A stretch of DNA of 6,790 bases from Minisyncoccota bacterium (lineage in GTDB: Bacteria; Patescibacteriota; Minisyncoccia; Phycocordibacterales; JAACPR01), in the NCBI GenBank assembly GCA_018061745.1, contig JAGOTN010000009.1, positions 10,666-17,455 of the forward strand, read 5' to 3'. The translations under genes and the position numbers were made by a program. Shown here piece by piece: positions 1 to 5,683 of the stretch (positions are counted from its first letter, which is position 1; each line of letters begins with the position of its first letter). The notes beneath the pieces were generated by a model, which did no database searches, was not told the origin of the DNA, and saw nothing but the letters and a program-made list of their open reading frames with translations.

Positions 1-23
1 GTAATGTGTTTTTTGAAAAGTTT

Positions 24-29
24 AGGAAG
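24..29 (+). promoter_or_regulatory. Shine-Dalgarno site of the receiver-domain gene
   Basis: AGGAAG lies 8 nt before the ATG at 38, a good match to a Shine-Dalgarno sequence at normal spacing. It supports that start codon. It is the only convincing ribosome binding site in front of any gene in the window; the seven other starts have none. Confidence 0.75.
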
Positions 30-37
30 TAATTTAT

Positions 38-415
38 ATGAAAAGAGTTTTGATTTTTGAAGATGACATGTCGTTTGCTATTTTTTATATTCAAGCCCTG
101 GTAGATGCGGGGTTTGAAGTTAAACACGTTATTGATAGTGTTGAATTCAATCAATTATTTCTTGAAGACAAGAATTGGGATGTGATTGTATTTGATGCTT
201 GGATTGACTCTGAACAAGAATTCACTTACAAATTTGTTCAGTGGGTTCGAGAAGAACTTGGGGATCAAGTTAGGCTTGTGGCGAATTCAACTTCTTCAGA
301 AAATAATCGAGATTTGATTAAGTTCGGATGTGAAATTAATTCTGGAAACAGAAAATTCAGTTCTTTGGATTTGGTTGGAGTTGTTCAAAGACTAACAACA
401 CATAGGTTAGTTTAG
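38..415 (+). CDS. receiver-only (CheY-like) response regulator, atypical
   Basis: This is a 125-residue protein that is a single receiver domain and nothing else, so it probably passes a phosphorylation signal by binding a partner protein and not DNA. Visible landmarks are the first strand MKRVLIFEDD with acidic pocket E8/D9/D10, the likely phospho-acceptor D53 in VIVFDAW, a switch hydroxyl at S84 and the conserved lysine K106 in RKFSSLDL. S84 and K106 both sit one residue further from D53 than in CheY, a consistent shift. Departures from the family are the loop after D53, which lacks the usual MP and glycine; the lysine, which is not followed by proline; and the aromatic switch residue, which is a glycine (G103). 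No histidine kinase is present nearby. The gene converges on the minus-strand cluster and ends in TAG just before a strong terminator. The family is fairly sure; phosphorylation and partner are unknown. It could also be a degenerate receiver that works without phosphorylation. Confidence 0.85.
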   Translation: MKRVLIFEDDMSFAIFYIQALVDAGFEVKHVIDSVEFNQLFLEDKNWDVIVFDAWIDSEQEFTYKFVQWVREELGDQVRLVANSTSSENNRDLIKFGCEINSGNRKFSSLDLVGVVQRLTTHRLV

Positions 416-416
416 T

Positions 417-448
417 AAGTCTGCGCATTGGCGCAGACTTTTTTCTTT
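417..448 (+). terminator. intrinsic terminator of the receiver gene
   Basis: A perfect 10-bp stem (AAGTCTGCGC at 417-426 with GCGCAGACTT at 431-440) around the tetraloop ATTG is followed by a T-rich run (TTTTCTTT) on the plus strand. It begins 2 nt after the TAG stop. Read from the minus strand the same hairpin is followed by ACTAAAC, which is not U-rich, so termination of the leftward cluster here would be weaker or would need another mechanism. Confidence 0.9.
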
Positions 449-455
449 TAAAAAA

Positions 456-710
456 TTAATTTGTAGGGTAGTTTCCGCTTCTGAAAATATTTACAGCTTT
501 CACTACTACATCAATTGCGAAACTAATTAATTTTAAAAATATATTCCAAACCCATTCAAAAATTGGAGCTCCGTATTGAATCCAAATATCTTTCACATTG
601 TATCCAAGGAAAGCTAAAACAATTGCGGCGATAATTACGATTCCAATAATCTGCAAAAAACCTCTCTGACTTCCCTCCTTATTTAAAAATTTTTCTGTGA
701 ATTTTTTCAT
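456..710 (-). CDS. small membrane protein of unknown function
   Basis: This 84-residue protein was not recognised as a named family. It has a short basic N-terminus (MKKFTEKFLNKEGSQRG), one clear hydrophobic transmembrane segment at about residues 18-37 (LQIIGIVIIAAIVLAFLGY), then a second, aromatic and more amphipathic hydrophobic stretch at about 49-76 that could be a second membrane helix or lie on the membrane surface. There are no cysteines and no catalytic-looking motif. It is the last gene of the leftward cluster, 41 nt after the M23 hydrolase. A TATAAT hexamer sits 6 nt before its ATG, so it may have its own leaderless transcript. The ATG at 710 is the only methionine in the protein. 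Small single-helix proteins of this kind are, from memory, frequent beside M23 peptidase genes in Candidate Phyla Radiation genomes. A link to the cell envelope is inference. Confidence 0.7.
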   Translation of the reverse strand: MKKFTEKFLNKEGSQRGFLQIIGIVIIAAIVLAFLGYNVKDIWIQYGAPIFEWVWNIFLKLISFAIDVVVKAVNIFRSGNYPTN

Positions 711-716
711 GAAATA

Positions 717-722
717 ATTATA
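717..722 (-). promoter_or_regulatory. -10 element, probably giving a leaderless mRNA
   Basis: On the minus strand a perfect TATAAT ends 6 nt before the ATG at 710. With normal -10 to start-site spacing, transcription would begin at or within a base of the A of ATG. No good -35 is visible (best is GCAACA with a 19-nt spacer) and there is no Shine-Dalgarno, which suits a leaderless start. In DNA this AT-rich a TATAAT can arise by chance, but the same geometry occurs at ftsW. Confidence 0.5.
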
Positions 723-751
723 CTTTATTTTTTAAATTTGTTGTTGCACTT

Positions 752-2074
752 TTAAAGCTGTGGCAGATAAGACATTGGATCAATATATGCATCCAATGAA
801 GCTACTGGTGTTGATGCTCCTGTGGCAGAACATCCTGTAGCACCTGGTTTGAATTCACTAAATTTCACAACAGATACACCTTGTGATGCGTAAAGTGTTA
901 AGTGTAAATGAGGACCAGTTGAGTATCCTGTGCTACCTGAAAGGCCCAATAGTGAACCAGTATCAACAGATTGGCCTGGATCCACTAGAATGCTAGAAAG
1001 GTGGGCATAAAGGCTTGTAAGGCCATTATTGTGCTTTACAAGGATCCATTTACCCCAAGAAACACAACCTGGAAAAGCATCTGTGTTTCCTGTTGCTTGA
1101 ACAGTTCCAGCTAGAACAGACTTAATTTGTGTTCCTGTTGGAGTTCCAAAATCAACACCGTTGTGAAAAGGTCTTCCATAAACTCCTGGATTATTTTTTG
1201 CAAATTGAGTTCCACCGAATTGTTGAGTAATTGTAATTTTATCTAAAGGCCAACTCAAAACTCCACGACCAGCTGTAGGAAAAGAATCTGGATCAACTAA
1301 AGTTTTGATTTGTGATTCGAAATCAAGCATTGCTGATTCGAATTTTTTTCTTTGCTCAATTTTCTCATTTAAAATTTGCTGTTGTGTTTTTAGTTCTGCT
1401 TGTTTTGCAGAAAGAAGTTTGTTTTGTTGATTTGCAGTATCTGCGACAACTTCTTTTTGTCCAGAAAGTAACTTCTGACTAGTTTCTAATTCTTTTATTT
1501 CAGCAGATTCTTCAGAATGTTTAATTCTTAATTCCGCGTTTAATTCTCTTAATTTATCTAAGTTGGATGTAATCTCTTGTCCAAAACTATTTAATGAATC
1601 AATTTGATTCCAAAACTCTGAAAGATCTTCATATCCTAAAATATTTTCAATTAAAGATTCAGATTCAAGTAAGTTAACTTGTCTAAGTGAATCGGCTAGA
1701 GCATCCATTTTTCTGTTTGCTAAAAGTTGCTTATCTGAAATCTCTAAATCTAATTTTTCTAAAGTGAGTTGGCTTTTTTTAATTTGATTTTGAGTTAAGG
1801 AAATATCTTTCTGAATTTTATTCTGAGTTGCTTTGAGTTGTTTTACTTTTGCATCAATTGTTCCAGCCTCTGCGCTCGTTGCTGAAACTTTTTGTTGAAG
1901 AGCATCAATTTCTTTTTGAATTTGATCTCTCTGATCTTTTAAACCACCAATCTTCCCTTCTAATTCTTTAATTTTTTCTTCGTTAGCGATTGCTTTTTCT
2001 GGTGTTGAAAAAATAAATAATCCACCAGTGATAAATGTGATCGTTAAAAATAAAAACGCTAACTTTTTAAGCAT
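752..2074 (-). CDS. secreted coiled-coil M23 murein hydrolase (EnvC/CwlO-like)
   Basis: This 440-residue protein is a predicted zinc endopeptidase that cuts peptidoglycan cross-links. Residues 1-30 form a signal peptide (LKK, then hydrophobic 5-23, probable cleavage near AIA-NE). Residues about 33-130 and 165-258 are long heptad-rich coiled coils. The break between them (LIENILGYEDLSEFWNQIDSL, spelled with single-letter residues 141-161) resembles the hinge of EnvC/PcsB/CwlO proteins controlled by FtsEX. The C-terminal LytM domain (about 272-440) keeps all zinc and catalytic residues: H304 and D308 in HNGVD, H358 in YAHL, H389 and H391 in GPHLHL. C337 and C415 are the only cysteines and may form a disulfide outside the cell. 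The ATG overlaps the end of gltX by 8 nt and has no Shine-Dalgarno, so translation is probably coupled. Its place after ftsW and murG points to septal wall splitting; FtsEX control is inference. Confidence 0.92.
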   Translation of the reverse strand: MLKKLAFLFLTITFITGGLFIFSTPEKAIANEEKIKELEGKIGGLKDQRDQIQKEIDALQQKVSATSAEAGTIDAKVKQLKATQNKIQKDISLTQNQIKKSQLTLEKLDLEISDKQLLANRKMDALADSLRQVNLLESESLIENILGYEDLSEFWNQIDSLNSFGQEITSNLDKLRELNAELRIKHSEESAEIKELETSQKLLSGQKEVVADTANQQNKLLSAKQAELKTQQQILNEKIEQRKKFESAMLDFESQIKTLVDPDSFPTAGRGVLSWPLDKITITQQFGGTQFAKNNPGVYGRPFHNGVDFGTPTGTQIKSVLAGTVQATGNTDAFPGCVSWGKWILVKHNNGLTSLYAHLSSILVDPGQSVDTGSLLGLSGSTGYSTGPHLHLTLYASQGVSVVKFSEFKPGATGCSATGASTPVASLDAYIDPMSYLPQL

Positions 2075-3413
2075 TAATTAATTGTACTGCAAAATTGATT
2101 CGGTTTAAAGTCTCTTCTTTTCCTAGAACGCTGGCAATTTCAATAGGGTCTGGAGATTGGTCTTTTCCTGACAATGAATATCTTAGAGGCCAAAGAACAT
2201 TCCCTTTCCCTTTTTCATCTGCGTAAGGCCAAATTGCTGATTTTATGTTTTCTGCATTCCAATCTGAAACAGTTGAAAGTAGCTCGTGAACTTTTTCTAA
2301 ATGTTCTTTTGATTCATTTAAGTCTGGAGATTTTTTCCAAAGAAGTTTTTCTTTTTCGTATTGTGGTTTAGAAATATATAGGTCTAAATCCCCCGCTGTT
2401 AGGATTTCTTCGATGTCTGAATATACATTTATTCTTTCTATTAGAGTTGGAGCGATTTTTTCAATCATTTCCGGATTAATTTCTGATTTTGCAAGACGAT
2501 TTTTTATTTCTGCAATTACTGTTTCCGGGTTTTCCTTCTTTAAGTATTCTTTGTTGTACCATTTTAGTTTTTCAATGTTGAAAACGGCTCCAGATTTCTG
2601 AACTTTTTCTAATGAAAATTCTTTTATTAATTCTTCTAGTGTAAAAATCTCTTGTTCTGTTCCTGGGTTCCAGCCTAAAAATGCCAAATAATTTATAATT
2701 GCTTCTTTTGTGAATCCTGAAGATCTATATTCACTTATAGACGCCGCGCCATGACGTTTTGAGAGTTTAGATTTGTCTGGACCAAGTATAAGTGGCAAGT
2801 GTGCATACACCGGGCGCGGCGCACCTAAAGCCTCTTGAATTAAAATTTGTCTTGGAGTGTTTGAAATTCCATCTTCTCCTCGAATTACATGAGTTACACC
2901 CATGTCAAAATCATCTGCGACAACAGCAAAATGGTAAATTGGTTCATCTAAAGATTTTGCAATAACGAAATCTCCTAATTCTGTGGTATCAAAAGTAATA
3001 TCTCCTCTAACTGCATCTTGAAAAGTTATAACTTTGTTTGGATTTTTAAAACGAATTACTTCAGCTCTTTGACCTTCTTCTTTAACTTCTTCTTTTGAAA
3101 TATACGCATGTCCGCTTGCAATAATTTTTTCTAAATGAATTTTATATTCAGGACCTCTTTCACTTTGTTTATAAATTTGTTCGTTATCCCAATTTATTCC
3201 AAGCCAATTTAATCCATCCACTATGTTGATAGTAAATTCTTCCTTACTTCTTTCTAAATCTGTGTCTTCTAAACGAAAAATTATTTCACCACCGTTTTGT
3301 TTTGCAAAAAGATAATTAAAAAGAGCGGTACGAGCAGTACCTAAATGTAAGTTTCCTGTTGGTGAAGGAGGAATCCGTACAACAACTTTATTTTCTGTAT
3401 CGTTAACTTTCAT
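2067..3413 (-). CDS. gltX: glutamate--tRNA ligase (GluRS)
   Basis: This 448-residue class I aminoacyl-tRNA synthetase charges tRNA with glutamate in the cytoplasm. The Rossmann domain carries the HIGH-type motif LHLG (residues 22-25, after PPSPTGN) and the KMSKS-type motif KLSKR (216-220). FRLEDTD (46-52) and the IRGEDGISNTPRQ stretch (177-189) are also GluRS signatures. The C-terminal helical half, about 265-448, would bind the anticodon and ends with the LRYSLSGKDQSP motif (410-421). The length is slightly short for the family (about 470). The whole protein has no cysteine, so the zinc knuckle of E. coli GluRS is absent, as in many bacterial GluRSs. Whether it also charges tRNA-Gln for later amidation cannot be told from the sequence. 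It overlaps murG by 11 nt upstream and the M23 gene by 8 nt downstream, with no Shine-Dalgarno, so it should be expressed with the cell-wall genes. Confidence 0.96.
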   Translation of the reverse strand: MKVNDTENKVVVRIPPSPTGNLHLGTARTALFNYLFAKQNGGEIIFRLEDTDLERSKEEFTINIVDGLNWLGINWDNEQIYKQSERGPEYKIHLEKIIASGHAYISKEEVKEEGQRAEVIRFKNPNKVITFQDAVRGDITFDTTELGDFVIAKSLDEPIYHFAVVADDFDMGVTHVIRGEDGISNTPRQILIQEALGAPRPVYAHLPLILGPDKSKLSKRHGAASISEYRSSGFTKEAIINYLAFLGWNPGTEQEIFTLEELIKEFSLEKVQKSGAVFNIEKLKWYNKEYLKKENPETVIAEIKNRLAKSEINPEMIEKIAPTLIERINVYSDIEEILTAGDLDLYISKPQYEKEKLLWKKSPDLNESKEHLEKVHELLSTVSDWNAENIKSAIWPYADEKGKGNVLWPLRYSLSGKDQSPDPIEIASVLGKEETLNRINFAVQLINA

Positions 3414-4530
3414 GCTTTATAATTATTTTTAATATAGCTTCTGCAATGGCTTTTTCAGAATCTGGTTTTGAGAATTTCTTCGCACCTTCTTTCATTGAAT
3501 CGCTAATAGTTTGACTATCCAAAATTCTATCAATCTCTTGAATCAGTACTACCGGAGTTAAATTGTTCTCCTCAATAACAATACCCGCACCAGCTCTTGC
3601 GTAAGCATAAGAGTTCTTTCTTTGGTGGTCACCATTTGTTTCAGTGATTGGGATAACAATAGCTGGAATTTCCCATTGTGCAACCTCAAACAAAGTTGAG
3701 CCTCCTCGTGTGATTACAAGGTCTGCAATACCCGCAGACATCCTCATTGCAACATTATTTAAGTAAGGAAATGCTTTATATTTACTCAAAAGTCTTTCAT
3801 CCAGAATAGAAACTTCCGATGTGTTTTTTACATCTTGAAAATTTTTAGTTCCAGTTTGATGAATCACTTGGTATTTTTCTAAAAGTGTTGGAAGGATGTC
3901 TAAAATTGAATCGTTAATTCTTTTTGCTCCTTGGGATCCTCCTAAAACTAAAATTGTTTTGAAATTTGAACTTAGATTCAAAAAATCATAACCTCCTTCA
4001 GATGCTTTCATTTTTATTTCTTGTCTAATAGGATTTCCTGTCCATGCTACTTTTTCTTTATCAAAATATTGCGAAGCTTCTGCATAAGAGATTGCAATTT
4101 TCTTTGCAAATTTTGAAGCCCACAAGTTTGCTCTTCCTGGAGTACTGTCTGATTCATGAATAAAAATTGGAATACCTAAAATCCTAGCAGCAAAAACAAC
4201 AGGAACACTTCCATACCCTCCTTTACTAAAAACAAGATCAGGATAAATCCAAAAAACAGTCCAGATTGCTCGAATTGTGCCAAATGCTGTAGAGAAAACA
4301 CTAAGAATATTTCTTTTTGAAGAATAAATTCTCATTTTTCCTGCAGAGACTTTTTTGAAAGTGATTCCCTCATCATAAAGTGCCCCTGCGTTGTATGGTG
4401 TGGGCGCTAAGAAATAAAGTTGAGGTTCAATCAATTTATTTTCACGAACAACTTTCCTTAATGCTTGTGCAATTGCAATAATAGGATAAAAATGTCCTCC
4501 TGTTTCTCCTCCTGTAAATATAATTCTCAT
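3403..4530 (-). CDS. murG: UDP-GlcNAc:lipid I GlcNAc transferase MurG
   Basis: This 375-residue GT-B glycosyltransferase works on the inner face of the membrane and adds GlcNAc to lipid I to make lipid II, the peptidoglycan precursor. The N-terminal Rossmann half shows the glycine loop GGETGGHFYP (residues 7-16, catalytic-type H13), the second glycine loop FSKGGYGS (101-108) and HESDSTPGRAN (125-135). The last is the HESD form common in Firmicutes-type MurG, where E. coli has HEQN. The C-terminal half shows LGGSQGAKRIND (196-207), the nucleotide-sugar site TRGGSTLFE (274-282) and GDHQRKN (300-306). The length matches the family. The gene starts 2 nt after the ftsW stop (TAA TT ATG) without a Shine-Dalgarno, so it is probably translated by ribosomes finishing ftsW. 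Its product feeds FtsW directly. The call is firm; no oddities apart from the HESD variant. Confidence 0.96.
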   Translation of the reverse strand: MRIIFTGGETGGHFYPIIAIAQALRKVVRENKLIEPQLYFLAPTPYNAGALYDEGITFKKVSAGKMRIYSSKRNILSVFSTAFGTIRAIWTVFWIYPDLVFSKGGYGSVPVVFAARILGIPIFIHESDSTPGRANLWASKFAKKIAISYAEASQYFDKEKVAWTGNPIRQEIKMKASEGGYDFLNLSSNFKTILVLGGSQGAKRINDSILDILPTLLEKYQVIHQTGTKNFQDVKNTSEVSILDERLLSKYKAFPYLNNVAMRMSAGIADLVITRGGSTLFEVAQWEIPAIVIPITETNGDHQRKNSYAYARAGAGIVIEENNLTPVVLIQEIDRILDSQTISDSMKEGAKKFSKPDSEKAIAEAILKIIIKHES

Positions 4531-4532
4531 AA

Positions 4533-5642
4533 TTAATTAGAAAGTTTTTGATGTCTAGAAATATTTAATAAAATTCCACACGCGCACAATGTAAAAAATA
4601 AGGCTGTTCCTCCGTGGCTAACAAACGGTAATGGTAAACCTGAAATCGGGATGATTTTCATCATTGTTCCCATATTCCAAAATGCCTGTACACATATGAG
4701 TATAACAATTCCAACAACAACAAGTCTACTAAAACCCTCTTTCAAATTTGCGGCTATTTTTAAGCCACGCCAACCAAATAATAAAAAGATAATTATTAAA
4801 AATGTTGCTCCAACAAAACCAAATTCTTCTGCTGCTACGGCAAAAATAGAATCTCCTACTGGCTCTGGAAGAAATGTGAATTTTTGTAAGCTTTGTCCAA
4901 ATCCTCGACCATTGAATCCACCAGATCCAATAGCTGTAACAGAGTGTTGCGTTTGGTATCCTGTGGTTTGTAGATATGCTGCGGGGTGTATAAAAGACAT
5001 GATTCTATCTTTTATATAAGGTCGAACCATGATTAATACTCCTAAACCTAATAAACCAATTAAACCTAATATTAAAATATGTTTTATTTTTGCACCCGCA
5101 ATCCAAAACATTGTTGTTCCCGCAAGCATCATCACTATCAATGTATCGTTGTCTTTTTGAAAAATAATTGGTAATGCTGTTATTCCAGATATAATCAAAA
5201 AAGGAATTAACCCATCTCGTAGTGTTATAACTCCGTTCTTCCCAACCATAGCAAGCCATGTCGCTAAATATAAAATATATGTAACTTTCATTATTTCAGA
5301 TGGCTGAAAAGAAAATGGACCAAGTAAAATCCAACGAGTGGCTCCTCCTGAATGAAGTCCTAATCCAGGAATAAAAACTGCAACCATTAATATTATAGAT
5401 ATAGACCAAGCCCAAAAAGAATATTTTCTGAATATAATTAAGGGTAATTTTGAAAAAATAAAAGCGAATATACTTCCTGCAATCAAACCAAAAGAAATTT
5501 GATTTGTAAGAATTGAATAGTATTTCACTTCACTTTTTACGGTAATCCCCATAACTGCTGAAAGAAAAATAAAAAAACCTACAATTGTAAGTGTGCAAAT
5601 TATTACTAAAAAAGGAAAATCAACTTTTTCTTTGCGATGCAT
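4533..5642 (-). CDS. ftsW: SEDS peptidoglycan glycosyltransferase FtsW
   Basis: This 369-residue polytopic membrane protein of the SEDS family (FtsW/RodA/SpoVE) has about ten hydrophobic helices. FtsW polymerises lipid II into glycan strands at the division site, with a partner class B penicillin-binding protein that is not in this window. Signature motifs are GGATRWILLGPFSFQPSEIMK at about 99-119 (R103 and K119), HPAAYLQTTGYQTQHS (219-234), AIGSGGFNGRGFGQS (237-251), FLPEPVGDSIFAVAAEE (257-273) with the presumed catalytic D264, NMGTMMKIIPISGLPLPFVSHGG (about 323-345). The LPE...D.IFAV..EE pattern and the following murG favour FtsW over RodA, but one protein may serve both roles in a small genome. 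It heads the wall operon. A TATACT hexamer 6 nt before the ATG suggests its own leaderless promoter; no Shine-Dalgarno is seen. Confidence 0.93.
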   Translation of the reverse strand: MHRKEKVDFPFLVIICTLTIVGFFIFLSAVMGITVKSEVKYYSILTNQISFGLIAGSIFAFIFSKLPLIIFRKYSFWAWSISIILMVAVFIPGLGLHSGGATRWILLGPFSFQPSEIMKVTYILYLATWLAMVGKNGVITLRDGLIPFLIISGITALPIIFQKDNDTLIVMMLAGTTMFWIAGAKIKHILILGLIGLLGLGVLIMVRPYIKDRIMSFIHPAAYLQTTGYQTQHSVTAIGSGGFNGRGFGQSLQKFTFLPEPVGDSIFAVAAEEFGFVGATFLIIIFLLFGWRGLKIAANLKEGFSRLVVVGIVILICVQAFWNMGTMMKIIPISGLPLPFVSHGGTALFFTLCACGILLNISRHQKLSN

Positions 5643-5648
5643 TCTAAA

Positions 5649-5654
5649 AGTATA
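5649..5654 (-). promoter_or_regulatory. -10-like element before ftsW, probably leaderless
   Basis: On the minus strand TATACT (5 of 6 to TATAAT) ends 6 nt before the ftsW ATG at 5642, the same spacing as the TATAAT in front of the 84-residue membrane protein gene. It lies in a 41-nt gap after truB. No good -35 is seen at 16-18 nt; TCCACA (5677-5682) is a 4 of 6 match but 22 nt away. No Shine-Dalgarno is present between it and the ATG. Confidence 0.45.
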
Positions 5655-5683
5655 ACTCTTTTATTGGAATTAGACTTGTGGAT

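Noticed and set aside
4..60. Short plus-strand frame starting ATG at 4
   Set aside because: Only 18 codons and it overlaps the well-supported receiver gene start and its Shine-Dalgarno; at most the tail of something off the left edge.
671..680. Perfect Shine-Dalgarno-like AAGGAGGGAA on the minus strand inside the small membrane protein gene
   Set aside because: It encodes K11-E12-G13 in frame; the nearest in-frame alternative start (TTG) is about 17 nt downstream, too far, and starting there would cut into the membrane segment.
2174..2601. Two plus-strand open frames (2174-2371 and 2413-2601)
   Set aside because: Both lie antisense inside gltX, which has complete catalytic motifs; neither has a ribosome binding site or recognisable protein features.
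4651..5259. Open frames antisense (4651-5019, plus) and out of frame (5005-5259, minus) within ftsW
   Set aside because: ftsW keeps all SEDS motifs through this stretch; the other frames are compositional shadows.
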